A stretch of 64,000 nucleotides of DNA from Terriglobus sp. TAA 43 (GCF_000800015.1 NZ_JUGR01000001.1:496001-560000), one strand, 5' to 3'. Shown: positions 9,367 through 19,306, counted from the first letter of the stretch. Made by a program: numbers and translations. Notes: a model not told the origin generated them from the letters alone.

Positions 9367-11193
9367 TTGGCACAGGGTACACTTGGCCCTACTCTGGTAG
9401 ACGTGATTCTTCCCCGAAAGGCTACGCTGGCAGCGGCAGCACTGGCTGCCGTTTTGCCTATGGCCGTTGCTGCGGCACAAAACGCCGCACAGCCGCCCCT
9501 GCACGCCGATCCGTTTCCGCTCGCCGAGGTTCACCGCGGCCTGCACGGCACCGCATGGACGGTCTTTGAAGGCACCGACCCCGAGCCCATGGACGTAGAA
9601 ATCCTGGGACGCCTGAAAGACGCCATCGGCCCCGGCCAGGACATGATCCTGGCACGCCTCCACGGTGCCAAGCCCGAGTTCACCGGTGTGGTCGCGGGCA
9701 TGAGTGGTTCACCCGTTTACGTCGACGGCAAACTTCTGGGCGCACTCGCCTATCGCATCGGTCAATTCAGCAAGGAACCCATCTGCGGCATCACGCCAAT
9801 CGGCAGCATGTTCCAGGTGCGCGATCTGCCGACGCTCTCGCCGCCAGCGATCGCTACACCGCTCAGTAAAGCCTCCGTCAGCGAAGCCAGCCCGGAGATT
9901 CACGCCATTGACACTCCGCTCGTCTTCAGCGGCTTCTCGCAGGACACCGTCGCGAAATACGCCGATAACTTCCGCAACATGGGCCTTGAGCCTGTCAGCG
10001 GTATAGGCTCTGCGTCGCCGGATACACGTCAACCGGCGCCCATCGTCCCAGGTTCCGCGGTTTCCGCCATTCTCGCGCGCGGCGACCTCAACGTAGCCGC
10101 CACCTGCACCGTTACCTACGTCGATGAGAAGCAGCTCCTTGCCTGCGGCCATCCCATGACGCAGTACGGTGACATCTCCATCCCTATGACGAAATCCGAG
10201 GTGATCGCGACGCTCGCCTCTCCGATGAACGCCTTTAAGATCGTCAATTCAACGGAGACAGTCGGTTCGTTTACGCAGGACCGTGCCAACGCCGTAGCCG
10301 GCACTTTCGGTCGCACTGCCCGCATGATTCCAGTCGCGGTCGACATCACGCCGGAACCCGGCAGCGGCCTCCCTGCTCAATCACTGCATTTTGAAGTGCT
10401 GGACAACCGGCAGCTCACACCGCAGGTTATGCTGGCGTCCGTCTACCAATCGCTGAACCAGAACAATACCGCTGCCAACCAGATGAGCCTTCGCCTTACC
10501 GGCGACATTGCATTGGAAGACGCGGAGGGTCGTCCCGGTACCGTGCATCTCGCGAGCACCTTCGCTGCCTCGGACAATCAACCCGCGGCTCAGCTTGCTA
10601 CTGTTTCTTTCGCGCAGAAATTCCTCGCCGTCTTCGGCAACGACCTCGCGCAACCCAAAATCACCAGCATCCAACTCCACGCCATTGCCGTACCGCGCCG
10701 CGAGTCCGCTGAACTGGAAACGGCGCGTCTCAGTACCAATGAAGCGCAACCCGGCGACACCATCCAGGTGGAAGCCACCATTCGTCCCTTCCAGCGCGAG
10801 TCCCGCGTCGTGCGCATCCCCGTTACGTTGCCAACGACGTTGACGCCCGGGCCGCTGCGCATCTTCGTCAGCGATGGCCCGTCGCTCGACCGGCTGCTCA
10901 CACCACCATCTGCTGCAGGCAGCGTGAACCTCGGCGTGCAGGATACCGTCGCGCAACTGAACCGCACACACAGCAACGACCGTCTCTACGTCACGCTCCT
11001 CGACCACCAGACGCAGGCCGTCACCGCCGCGGCCGCGCTGCCATCGTTGCCGCCTTCCATTGCGAATGTGCTGCAGCCCATGCGCGGCACACGCCAGATC
11101 ACGTTCACTTCTGAGACCGCCGCCGAGGCGGGCTCCGCACCCGCGGAAGCCCAACTTTCGGGCGCAGAAGTTCTCACTATTCGCATTCGTTAG
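9367..11193 (+). CDS. Secreted SpoIVB/S55 peptidase-domain protein
   Basis: 608 residues. The N-terminus is a signal sequence (ATLAAAALAAVLPMAVAAAQ). The S55 domain follows, with the nucleophile motif GMSGSPVYVDGK, as in SpoIVB, then a cysteine-bearing 'LACGHPMTQYGDIS' block. The C-terminal half is beta-rich and lacks transmembrane segments. TTG at 9367 has AAGG 6 nt upstream; GTG at 9403 is an alternative that gives a more usual signal peptide. In Bacillus SpoIVB is a sporulation signalling protease, but nothing here suggests sporulation. The following gene starts about 10 bp downstream, so the two are probably co-translated and both products exported. Confidence 0.86.
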   Translation: MAQGTLGPTLVDVILPRKATLAAAALAAVLPMAVAAAQNAAQPPLHADPFPLAEVHRGLHGTAWTVFEGTDPEPMDVEILGRLKDAIGPGQDMILARLHGAKPEFTGVVAGMSGSPVYVDGKLLGALAYRIGQFSKEPICGITPIGSMFQVRDLPTLSPPAIATPLSKASVSEASPEIHAIDTPLVFSGFSQDTVAKYADNFRNMGLEPVSGIGSASPDTRQPAPIVPGSAVSAILARGDLNVAATCTVTYVDEKQLLACGHPMTQYGDISIPMTKSEVIATLASPMNAFKIVNSTETVGSFTQDRANAVAGTFGRTARMIPVAVDITPEPGSGLPAQSLHFEVLDNRQLTPQVMLASVYQSLNQNNTAANQMSLRLTGDIALEDAEGRPGTVHLASTFAASDNQPAAQLATVSFAQKFLAVFGNDLAQPKITSIQLHAIAVPRRESAELETARLSTNEAQPGDTIQVEATIRPFQRESRVVRIPVTLPTTLTPGPLRIFVSDGPSLDRLLTPPSAAGSVNLGVQDTVAQLNRTHSNDRLYVTLLDHQTQAVTAAAALPSLPPSIANVLQPMRGTRQITFTSETAAEAGSAPAEAQLSGAEVLTIRIR

Positions 11194-11202
11194 AGGCACG
11201 CC

Positions 11203-13377
11203 ATCCGACACGCCGCCGCCATCCTGCTCGCCACCACCGCTCTCACCGCAACGGCACAAGGAACCCGCCAGTGGACGGAAACCCGCTACGACGAGTTCGA
11301 ACGCGGTACCCCCACCAACGTCGCCATGCGTAACGACGGTCGCCTGGAACCCGCACCAGCACTCCGCAGCATCGCCGCAACTTCCAGCACCTTCCTCTGG
11401 TCCATCGCGGCGGCTGGCACGGATCTTTATGCAGGAACGGGCGCACCCTCCGGCGGCTCGCAACTCCTCAAGATCGACGCGAAGGGCGCCATCAGCACTG
11501 CAGCATCCTTCAAAGAGCTGAACGTTCAGGCTACTCTCGCGCTCGCCGACGGCAGCATCCTCGCGGCGACGTCGCCGGACGGCAAGGTCTATCGCGTTAC
11601 CCCCGGCAACACCACGCCGCAAATCGTCTTTGACCCCACGCAGACCGCAGAAAAGCCGAAGTACATCTGGTCGCTCGCAATCGCAAAGAACGGTGATTTG
11701 CTCGTCGCAACGGGTGCTCCGGCAACCATCTTTCGCGTGCCGCTGCAATCGCCCAATGCCAAGCCGCAACTGCTTTTCCGCAGCGGCGACCAGCACATCC
11801 GCTCACTCGCGGTAGCCGCAGATGGCACCATCTACGCAGGTTCTGACGGTGCAGGACTCATCTATCGCATCGCTCCCGATGGCAAGCCCTTCGCTCTCTA
11901 CGCGGCACCCAAACACGAAATCACCGCACTCGCGCTCGATGCAGCAGGAAACCTCTACGCAGCAGCCGTAGGTGATCGCAAGCCGCCGGTGCTACCGCCG
12001 CTTCCCGCGTCCGGCCAGCCCACCGCTGCCATGGCCATCACCATCCTGCAGCCCGGCTCAGCGATCTCCGCGACGAACAACTCCATTGTTCCCGATGGCT
12101 CTGAAATCTATCGCATCGCTCCGGACGGCACACCGCGGCGTCTCGTTGCGCTTCAGCAGGACGTGGTTTACGCGCTGACTGTTCGCAACAACGCTCTCTT
12201 CGCAGCGACTGGCAATCGCGGTCGCGTCTATCGCATTGACACGGTACAGGCCAACAAGTACACCGACATCGCTCATACCGAAGCCAGCCAGGTAACTGCC
12301 ATCGCGCAGACGCCTTCCGGTCTCGCTCTTGCCACAGCCAACAGCGGCAAAATCCTTCAGGTGTCAGACATCGTTGCAGCCAATGCCACCTTTGTATCTG
12401 ACGTCTTCGACGCCTCCACCACCACACGTTTCGGTCGTGTCGAAACGGAAGGCAGTGCCACCGGCATTGACCTTTTCGTCCGGTCGGGCAACGTCGAAAA
12501 CGCACACGACTCGCTCGCGCATCTCTGGTCTGACTGGACACCCGTCAAACCAAACCAGACACCGCTTCCCATCCCCGCCGCACGCTACGTGCAATGGAAG
12601 GCCGTCTTCCATCCCGGCACCCAACTTCGCTCTGTCGCTGTGAATTACCTCCAGCGCAATCTACCACCACAGGTTGACGACATTGCTGTGCAGCCCGGAG
12701 CGCGCATTCCCAACGCGACAGCAGCAACATCAACAGGCGGCGGCAGCATCGCAGTTGGCTTTAGGGGCGCTCCCTCTGCCGCGCCAGCGCTCACCATTGC
12801 AGAAACCGGCGCACCGCCCATCATCGCCACACGCGACCGCAATGCCGTTACCGCTCGTTGGCTGGCACACGATCCCAACAACGACCCACTTACCTTCACC
12901 GTGGATTATCGCGACGTCCGAGAAACCAACTGGCACACGCTGAAGACCGACATCCGCGAACGCGCCTACAGCTTCGACTCTTCGCAACTTCCAGACGGCA
13001 ACTACGAACTCCGCGTCACAGCATCAGACGCCGCTGTACACACCACCGCCGAGGCGCTCACCGGACAACGTGTCTCTGACACCTTCACGCTGGACACCAC
13101 GCCGCCGGTCCCCGGTCCGCTGACGGCCACGCTACAAAACGGCAAGCTGCACGCCACGTTCGAAGCCACAGATGCCACCAGTCCCATCGCGCGCGCGGAG
13201 TACTCTCTCGACGCAGACGACTGGCAATACCTGGAACCCAGCGGCGGCCTCAGCGACAGCCTCACCGAACGCTATGACTTGACCCTCCCGGTCACAGGAA
13301 CAGGCGAACACACCATAGCCATCCGCCTCGCGGATCGTGCCGGAAACGCCACCAGCGTAAAGGCCATCGCAAAGTAG
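11203..13377 (+). CDS. Secreted beta-propeller protein with C-terminal Ig/FN3-like domain; apparent ATC start
   Basis: From the first ATG (11326) the protein would lack its beginning. The frame is open back to the TAG of the previous gene (11191-11193) and encodes a convincing signal peptide (IRHAAAILLATTALTATAQG) and the family-like 'YDEFERGT' segment. That stretch contains no ATG, GTG or TTG. The best start is ATC at 11203, with AGAGG 6 nt upstream, overlapping the region of the preceding stop. About 725 residues result. Repeated 'dG.iya...dG.iyri' blades (residues ~80-370) indicate a 6-7-bladed propeller. The C-terminal ~250 residues are Ig/FN3-like and end in 'AIRLADRAGNATS'. Function unknown, likely periplasmic or surface. 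Coupled to the S55 gene. Confidence 0.8.
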   Translation: MRHAAAILLATTALTATAQGTRQWTETRYDEFERGTPTNVAMRNDGRLEPAPALRSIAATSSTFLWSIAAAGTDLYAGTGAPSGGSQLLKIDAKGAISTAASFKELNVQATLALADGSILAATSPDGKVYRVTPGNTTPQIVFDPTQTAEKPKYIWSLAIAKNGDLLVATGAPATIFRVPLQSPNAKPQLLFRSGDQHIRSLAVAADGTIYAGSDGAGLIYRIAPDGKPFALYAAPKHEITALALDAAGNLYAAAVGDRKPPVLPPLPASGQPTAAMAITILQPGSAISATNNSIVPDGSEIYRIAPDGTPRRLVALQQDVVYALTVRNNALFAATGNRGRVYRIDTVQANKYTDIAHTEASQVTAIAQTPSGLALATANSGKILQVSDIVAANATFVSDVFDASTTTRFGRVETEGSATGIDLFVRSGNVENAHDSLAHLWSDWTPVKPNQTPLPIPAARYVQWKAVFHPGTQLRSVAVNYLQRNLPPQVDDIAVQPGARIPNATAATSTGGGSIAVGFRGAPSAAPALTIAETGAPPIIATRDRNAVTARWLAHDPNNDPLTFTVDYRDVRETNWHTLKTDIRERAYSFDSSQLPDGNYELRVTASDAAVHTTAEALTGQRVSDTFTLDTTPPVPGPLTATLQNGKLHATFEATDATSPIARAEYSLDADDWQYLEPSGGLSDSLTERYDLTLPVTGTGEHTIAIRLADRAGNATSVKAIAK

Positions 13378-13398
13378 CTACATCAAAATGCGCAAAGA

Positions 13399-13435
13399 AA
13401 AGTGCCCAGGTTCACGAAGCTGACCTGGGCACTTT
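13399..13435. terminator. Bidirectional terminator between convergent genes
   Basis: Perfect 13-bp stem AAAGTGCCCAGGT (13399-13411) and ACCTGGGCACTTT (13423-13435) with an 11-nt loop. It lies between the propeller gene and the LolC/E-type gene, with A-rich sequence on the left and T-rich on the right. Confidence 0.8.
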
Positions 13436-13469
13436 CGCATTTAGGTGCAATCAATCGATCAATGATCGC

Positions 13470-14702
13470 CTATTCGTACCGCAGGGCTTCAGCAGGCAAG
13501 ATCTTTGCTGCCGACCCACTGGGATAAAGCGTAGCCAGCAACGAAACAGCCAGAGACACCGCAGCCACCAACACTCCGTCAATCACCCGCGGCGCAAATG
13601 GCAGATAGTCAATCGAGTACACCTCTGCCGAAAGCTGGATGAAGTGGTAATGCCCACCAACCCACGACAACGAATAACCAAGCACCAATCCAATCACAGT
13701 ACCGGTCAACGAAATCAGCAGACCCTGTGCCAGAAAGATCCTTCGTACCTGCTCCGGCTTCACACCAAAGCTCATCAGTACGGCAATGTCGCGTGTCTTC
13801 TCCATCACCAGCATCGTGAGAGCGATGAGAATATTCAGCGCCGCCACACACACAATCAACGCAATCACAATGAACGTAACGATGCGCTCCAACGATAAGG
13901 CCCGGAATAGTTCACGGTTTTGATCAATCCAGTTCGTCGCTTGAAAGCCCTGTCCCGCAGCCTCTTCAATCGTCTTACCTATCTCTTTCGCGCGGTACAT
14001 GTCGTCCACCTTGAACGAAATGACAGAGGTCAGGTCCGGCTCACTGAACAACCGCTGCGCATCCATCAGCCGCGTAAACGCATAGCTGGAGTCGTACTGA
14101 TAAAACCCAGAATGAAAGATGCCCACCAATTGAAACCGTTGATACTTCGGCACAATTCCCAGCGGTGTTAACTCACCCTGCGGGCTCGTCACCAGTACGG
14201 TGTCGCCCACACCCGCACCAATCGTCTCTGCTAAGTCCGAACCAAAAACGATCGGCGGTAAGGCCATCGGACCAGTGCTTTCCAGGGCTGAAGCACTTCC
14301 CTTCTTCACCGATTGCAACAGGTCACTGACGGTCTTCTCTTCCGCGGGAACAACGCCTTTAATCAGGCCGCCACCGGACCGAGGCCCACGGGAAATCAAC
14401 ACCTGCCCATACAGTCCAGGAGCAGCCGCCGTTACATGCGGCGCCTGTCGCAGCCGCTCCAACAGCGGACGCCAATCACGGATACCATCACCCGCCACCC
14501 GCATCAGGTCCACATGTGCCGTCGACCCCAGCAAGCGGGACTGCAAATCGCGTCGCATGCCATTTGTAATAGCCAGCGCAATAATCAGCGATGCGACACC
14601 CGCAGCCACACCGGCCACGGAGATCGCCGTAATCACACCAATGACCGCCTGCCGCCGTTTGGCGCGCAGATAACGGGCGGCAATAAAAAGCTCAAAACGC
14701 AT
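13470..14702 (-). CDS. LolC/LolE-family ABC transporter permease (FtsX fold)
   Basis: 410 residues in the standard MacB/LolC layout: an N-terminal helix (about 20-46) after 'FELFIAARYLRAKRRQ', a ~220-residue periplasmic domain, and three C-terminal helices (about 270-300, 315-345, 370-395). 'FISVAGVAAGVASLI'-like and 'EKTRDIAVLMSFGV' sequences match lipoprotein-releasing permeases, which extract lipoproteins from the inner membrane for transfer toward the outer membrane. No LolD ATPase or LolA gene is adjacent, so the partner must be elsewhere. LolC and LolE cannot be told apart here, hence no symbol. Confidence 0.87.
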   Translation of the reverse strand: MRFELFIAARYLRAKRRQAVIGVITAISVAGVAAGVASLIIALAITNGMRRDLQSRLLGSTAHVDLMRVAGDGIRDWRPLLERLRQAPHVTAAAPGLYGQVLISRGPRSGGGLIKGVVPAEEKTVSDLLQSVKKGSASALESTGPMALPPIVFGSDLAETIGAGVGDTVLVTSPQGELTPLGIVPKYQRFQLVGIFHSGFYQYDSSYAFTRLMDAQRLFSEPDLTSVISFKVDDMYRAKEIGKTIEEAAGQGFQATNWIDQNRELFRALSLERIVTFIVIALIVCVAALNILIALTMLVMEKTRDIAVLMSFGVKPEQVRRIFLAQGLLISLTGTVIGLVLGYSLSWVGGHYHFIQLSAEVYSIDYLPFAPRVIDGVLVAAVSLAVSLLATLYPSGSAAKILPAEALRYE

Positions 14703-14740
14703 CGTCTAGCAGTATCGCAGCCTGAGTGCAGCAAATGAGA

Positions 14741-14764
14741 ACAGGGACCTTTTCAGGTCCCTGT
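14741..14764 (-). terminator. Terminator of the alpha/beta hydrolase gene
   Basis: 10-bp perfect stem ACAGGGACCT/AGGTCCCTGT with a TTTC loop. Read on the minus strand it follows the stop codon at 14790 and is trailed by TCTCATTTGC. Confidence 0.7.
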
Positions 14765-14789
14765 AAAGGTAGAACAAGACCGCGGCGAA

Positions 14790-15755
14790 CTACTGCGCCC
14801 AGCCATTCACCTTTAGCCAGTTCAGCAACAAATCCGGCCAAACGCTCAGTTCTGGATTCCCTGTAGCCAATCCCGCTCCGTGCGCCCCGTGCCGAAAGAT
14901 ATGCATCTCAACCGGCACTTTCGCTTTCACCAGCGCGGAATAGAAAAGAATCGAATTAGCAATTGGCACAGTCTTGTCATCGGTTGTGCTGAACAGGAAA
15001 GTCGGAGGTGTCTGCTCCGTTACCTGCAGCTCGCTCGACATCAGAGTCACCAGTGCCGGATCAGGATTGTCACCCAATAAATACTTCTTCGAACCCGCAT
15101 GCATCACCGTCGGATCCCACGAAATCACCGGATAGGCCAACACCAGAAAGTCCGGTCGGCTTGATACGCGATCCATTGGATCGGTTGCAGAAGCATTCCC
15201 CGCGTCGAAGTGTGTTCCTGCAGACGACGTCAGATGACCGCCAGCCGAGAAGCCCCACATACCGATGTGCGATGTATCCACGCCCCACTCGGCGGCGTGT
15301 GAACGAGCAAAACGGATGGCCCGCTGCGCATCACCCAGTTCAATGGGATGGTGATACTTCGGCCCCAGGCGATAGCGCAACAGAACAGCAGCCACACCAT
15401 GCTGATTCAGCCACTGCACAATGTCGTAACCCTCATGCTTGATGGCAAGGTGAACATAACCACCGCCTGGTGCCACCACCACAAGTGAATGCGTGGGGTT
15501 TTCCTTCGGCAGGAACACGCTCACTGCAGGGATGTCGATAACCTCATTTCCCTGCTGTCCCGGCGCGCCATCTGGCCAAAGCGGCGTCCAAGTATGCCCC
15601 TCAGGCAACGGCAGCAAAGTCTTACCGGGATCGGGCGGAAACGACGTAGTAAAGCCCGGAGGCACTGCGTTCTGAGCAGGAGCAGCAACCGGCGCAGCCG
15701 TCTGCGCCACACCCACCGCTGAAACAAGGGCAAGCATCACAGCAACAATTCGCAT
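14790..15755 (-). CDS. Secreted alpha/beta-hydrolase (acetylesterase/BD-FAE-like)
   Basis: About 321 residues from the ATG at 15755, which has AAGGA 7-8 nt upstream and starts a signal peptide (MRIVAVMLALVSAVGVAQ); a longer frame upstream is unlikely. The fold is an HSL/esterase-like hydrolase: oxyanion segment 'VVVAPGGGYVHLA', nucleophile elbow GFSAGGH, an acid in the 'TTDDKTVP' loop and the histidine in 'FRHGAHGAG'. Similar proteins deacetylate xylan or other hemicelluloses in the periplasm, but the substrate is not proven. Divergent from recQ, 85 bp apart. Confidence 0.85.
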   Translation of the reverse strand: MRIVAVMLALVSAVGVAQTAAPVAAPAQNAVPPGFTTSFPPDPGKTLLPLPEGHTWTPLWPDGAPGQQGNEVIDIPAVSVFLPKENPTHSLVVVAPGGGYVHLAIKHEGYDIVQWLNQHGVAAVLLRYRLGPKYHHPIELGDAQRAIRFARSHAAEWGVDTSHIGMWGFSAGGHLTSSAGTHFDAGNASATDPMDRVSSRPDFLVLAYPVISWDPTVMHAGSKKYLLGDNPDPALVTLMSSELQVTEQTPPTFLFSTTDDKTVPIANSILFYSALVKAKVPVEMHIFRHGAHGAGLATGNPELSVWPDLLLNWLKVNGWAQ

Positions 15756-15840
15756 CAAGGTTCCTTTGCGCACCAGCCTAACCCAGCTCAGTGCATTCTG
15801 AAAACAGGGAGAAGATTGTGCGAAAATAGCACCACCCCTG

Positions 15841-18054
15841 ATGCACTCCCCCACCCCATCTCCGGACCTCGAATCGCTCCTTCACAGCGTCTTCGGATTC
15901 CGCGAATTCCGAGCCAGCCAGCGCGCCGTCTGCGAAGCCACCACCAAGGGACGCGATGTCCTGCTGGTCATGCCAACGGGCGCAGGCAAAAGCCTTTGCT
16001 ATCAGCTCCCGGCCATTGCCCTCGGCGGTACGGCGTTGGTCATCTCACCACTGATCGCGCTCATGGACGATCAGGCGCACAAGCTCACATCGCTCGGTCT
16101 CAACGTCGGACGCATCCACTCCGGCCTTGACCGCGAAGCAAGCCGCCAGGTCTGCCGCGACTACCTCAACGGCAAACTGCAGTTCCTTTTCATTGCGCCC
16201 GAGCGGTTCCGCGTGCCCGGCTTCGGCGCAATGCTCGCCAAGCGTAAGCCCTCGCTCATCGCGATCGACGAAGCGCACTGTATCTCGCAATGGGGACACG
16301 ACTTTCGCCCTGACTATCGCAACCTTGCTGCGCATCTCGGAGCTCTTCGCCCCGCTCCGATCATTGCCCTTACCGCGACCGCCACACCGCAGGTACAGAA
16401 AGACATCGTTACCGAACTCGCGCTGACGAACGCCGCGGAATTTATCCAAGGTTTCCGTCGCACCAATCTCGCCGTAGAAGTTGTGGAAGTCTCCAAGCCG
16501 CGTCGCACGGAGATGGCGCGCAAGCTTCTTTCAGAATCGGCCAGTCGTCCCGCCATCATCTACGCGCCATCGCGCAAAGATGCGGAGACGCTCGCCACAG
16601 AACTGAACAGCAACTTTCCCACCGCCACGTATCATGCAGGCCTTGAACCGGCCACGCGCGACAAGGTGCAGCGTGGCTTCCTGGACGGAAAGCTGGAAGT
16701 CGTCGTCGCCACCATCGCCTTCGGCATGGGTATCGACAAAGCCGACGTGCGCACTGTGCTCCACATGGCTATGCCCTCCACCGTCGAAAGCTTCTACCAG
16801 GAGATCGGCCGCGCCGGACGCGATGGAAAACCTGCCCGCTCCGTGCTGATGTACAGCTTCGCCGACCGCCGCATGCACGACTTCTTCCTGGAGCGCGACT
16901 ACCCGCCCACAGACACTCTTTCGCGAATCGCTACGGCGCTCCCAATCGAGCCCATCCACGCCGACGACCTTCGCATCAAGCTCCGTCTTGATCTCGACGT
17001 CTTCGGCCCAGCGCTCGACAAACTCCTCGCTCAAGGCGCAGCGCAAATCGACATGGGCGGCAACGTCACGCGCGCAGACAATCCTTCGCCCGCATGGATG
17101 GCTCGTTACAACACGCAGGTCAGCTTCCGCCGCGGCCAGATTGATGCCATGATGCGCTTCGCATCAGCTGCTGAATGCCGCATGTCGGCACTCATTCGTC
17201 ACTTTGGCGACATGTCAGACAACCGCGCCTGCGGACTCTGCGACTTCTGTTCGCCCGAACGCGCTTCCTCGCAAACCTTCCGCGATCCGTCCACGCCTGA
17301 GCTACGGGAAATTCATCGCGTCCTCCGAGAACTCGCCGCTTCACCCCACGGCAAATCCACTGGCAAGCTCCACACAGAGCTGTACTCGCGCAACGAGCTC
17401 GATCGCAAAGAACTCGACGTCCTGCTCGACGCCATGGGCCGCGCTGGTTACATTACGCTGGAATCCGCAACCTTCATGAGTCCTGAAGGCAAAGAGATCA
17501 GCTACCGCCGTGCCCTCATCACTCACGAAGGCCGCGAAGCCAACGACGGCGAACCCATCATCGGTATCCAGATGCGCGACGTTACAGAGACATCGGCTCT
17601 GCCGTCCAAACGCTCGCGCAGTCAATCCAAGAGCAGCTCATCCGGAGGCCGCTCTAAGTCGCAGAAGGCTGAGCAGGAAAATACGCCGCTCACCGCCGAT
17701 CAAAAGATCGCCGACGCAGCTCTACGCGGCTGGCGTGCTGATGAAGCCAAGAAGCTAAAGAAGCCTGCCTTCGTCATCTTCGGCGACCGTACGCTTCGCC
17801 AGATTGTTCTCGACAATCCCCGCTCCGTGGAAGATCTGGAAGACGTATCCGGCATCGGCGCAGCCAAAGCCGCGCGCTGGGGCGACGCGATCATCGCTGT
17901 CCTGCACGGCGAACTTCCGCTGCATATCACCGACCAACCTACCCCAACATCGAAAGACGAATTCTCTTCTACGCCAACAGAAAAGAAGCCGGATACGACA
18001 CGCAATTTCAAACCAACGCCGATGCGTCCATCCACGCTTTCTTACATGCGATAA
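15841..18054 (+). CDS. recQ: ATP-dependent DNA helicase RecQ
   Basis: 737 residues. Superfamily 2 helicase motifs are in order: MPTGAGKSLCYQ (Walker A, ~40), IDEAHCISQWGHDFRPDY (DEAH plus the RecQ aromatic loop), 'ALTATAT', 'ATIAFGMGIDKADVR' and 'QEIGRAGRDG'. The RecQ zinc module follows (C..S.L..HFGD.......CGLCDFC), then a winged-helix domain. The C-terminus has a charged linker and an HRDC-like domain ('LEDVSGIGAAKAARWG'). It unwinds DNA 3'-5' during recombination and fork repair. No clear ribosome-binding site precedes the ATG at 15841, so it may be leaderless or poorly translated. Confidence 0.96.
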   Translation: MHSPTPSPDLESLLHSVFGFREFRASQRAVCEATTKGRDVLLVMPTGAGKSLCYQLPAIALGGTALVISPLIALMDDQAHKLTSLGLNVGRIHSGLDREASRQVCRDYLNGKLQFLFIAPERFRVPGFGAMLAKRKPSLIAIDEAHCISQWGHDFRPDYRNLAAHLGALRPAPIIALTATATPQVQKDIVTELALTNAAEFIQGFRRTNLAVEVVEVSKPRRTEMARKLLSESASRPAIIYAPSRKDAETLATELNSNFPTATYHAGLEPATRDKVQRGFLDGKLEVVVATIAFGMGIDKADVRTVLHMAMPSTVESFYQEIGRAGRDGKPARSVLMYSFADRRMHDFFLERDYPPTDTLSRIATALPIEPIHADDLRIKLRLDLDVFGPALDKLLAQGAAQIDMGGNVTRADNPSPAWMARYNTQVSFRRGQIDAMMRFASAAECRMSALIRHFGDMSDNRACGLCDFCSPERASSQTFRDPSTPELREIHRVLRELAASPHGKSTGKLHTELYSRNELDRKELDVLLDAMGRAGYITLESATFMSPEGKEISYRRALITHEGREANDGEPIIGIQMRDVTETSALPSKRSRSQSKSSSSGGRSKSQKAEQENTPLTADQKIADAALRGWRADEAKKLKKPAFVIFGDRTLRQIVLDNPRSVEDLEDVSGIGAAKAARWGDAIIAVLHGELPLHITDQPTPTSKDEFSSTPTEKKPDTTRNFKPTPMRPSTLSYMR

Positions 18055-18159
18055 ACGGATGCCATTCACACGCACGAAATAAAGCGGCATATCGCTGCTA
18101 AAATGAAGCCATCTCCGTCTTAACATCCGGAACATTCGTCATTACAAGGAGCATTCGCC

Positions 18160-19116
18160 ATGGCTGACCTGTCTTCTTCCAACGGCAACTACGCGCCGCA
18201 CGGCCTTCGTCTCAAGACTGGTCTGGCGGAAATGCTCAAGGGCGGCGTCATTATGGACGTCATGAACGTTGAGCAGGCTCGCATCGCTGAAGAGGCGGGC
18301 GCCGTCTCCGTCATGGCGCTTGAGCGCGTCCCTGCCATGATCCGCGCCGAAGGTGGCGTGGCCCGCATGGCGAACCCCAAGCTCATCAAGGAAATCATCG
18401 GCACGGTCTCCATCCCCGTCATGGCCAAGGCCCGCATCGGCCACTTTGCCGAAGCTCAGATCCTTCAGGAACTCGGCGTCGACTTCATTGACGAGTCGGA
18501 AGTCCTCACGCCCGCCGACGACACCTTCCACATCGACAAGCACGCCTTCACCACGCCCTTCGTCTGCGGCGCACGTAACCTGGGCGAAGCACTCCGTCGC
18601 ATTGCGGAAGGCGCAGCCATGATCCGCACCAAGGGCGAACCCGGCACTGGCGACGTCATCCATGCCGTGCAGCACATGCGCACCATGGTCCGCGAGATCA
18701 AACAGCTCAGCGTTATGGGCGACGACGAGCTTTACCACGCCGCCAAGAACCACGGCGCGCCCTACGAACTCGTTCGCATGGTCAAGGAACTGGGCAAGCT
18801 GCCCGTTCCCAACTTCTCCGCGGGCGGCATCGCAACCCCGGCAGACGCAGCCCTTATGATGCAGCTCGGTGCTGAAACTGTATTTGTGGGCAGCGGCATC
18901 TTCATGAAGGAGCGTGCCACCCCCCTGGACGTGGAGAACAACGCGAAGGAACGCGAAGAAGCTGTCAGCCGCGCCACTGCCATCGTTCAGGCTGCCCGCC
19001 ACTTTGACGACCCCAAGATCCTTGCAGAGGTCAGCGAGCAGGTTCTGGGCAGCATGAAGGGCCTGGCCGCCCTCGCCATCGAGGAAAAAGAGCTGATGCA
19101 AACCCGTGGTTGGTAG
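18160..19116 (+). CDS. pdxS: Pyridoxal 5'-phosphate synthase lyase subunit PdxS
   Basis: 318 residues. It is highly conserved with Pdx[23 protein letters not shown], '[16 protein letters not shown]', '[15 protein letters not shown]' (catalytic lysine), '[31 protein letters not shown]' (phosphate loop, divided by domains) and '[22 protein letters not shown]'. It condenses ribulose/ribose 5-phosphate, glyceraldehyde 3-phosphate and ammonia to PLP, normally with the glutaminase PdxT. No pdxT lies beside it; the next gene is unrelated. AAGGAG stands 9 nt before the ATG, and a strong terminator follows. Confidence 0.97.
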   Translation: MADLSSSNGNYAPHGLRLKTGLAEMLKGGVIMDVMNVEQARIAEEAGAVSVMALERVPAMIRAEGGVARMANPKLIKEIIGTVSIPVMAKARIGHFAEAQILQELGVDFIDESEVLTPADDTFHIDKHAFTTPFVCGARNLGEALRRIAEGAAMIRTKGEPGTGDVIHAVQHMRTMVREIKQLSVMGDDELYHAAKNHGAPYELVRMVKELGKLPVPNFSAGGIATPADAALMMQLGAETVFVGSGIFMKERATPLDVENNAKEREEAVSRATAIVQAARHFDDPKILAEVSEQVLGSMKGLAALAIEEKELMQTRGW

Positions 19117-19141
19117 CCGCTCTATCTACCAAAAAGTGGAG

Positions 19142-19177
19142 AACGGAAGCCGCGACTGATCGCGGCTTCCGTTTTTT
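19142..19177 (+). terminator. Rho-independent terminator of pdxS
   Basis: 14-bp perfect stem AACGGAAGCCGCGA/TCGCGGCTTCCGTT with a CTGA loop, followed directly by a T run. Confidence 0.93.
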
Positions 19178-19306
19178 ACGTCCGAAAACGCTCATCTGAA
19201 GTAACCGAATACCCTCTGGGAACGCCAAACCACGCCAATCCTACTGAATTATGTAGATTTCTTAGCCTCATAGCAGAAATATGCAACTTCTCATAGATTT
19301 TTGCGT

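Noticed and set aside
10381-11796. 471-residue open frame on the minus strand opposite the S55 and propeller genes
   Set aside because: Composition (Cys/Gly/Arg-rich) and lack of motifs, and it spans two recognised genes on the other strand.
18142-19101. 319-residue minus-strand frame opposite pdxS
   Set aside because: His/Cys-rich shadow of a highly conserved gene; no supporting motif.
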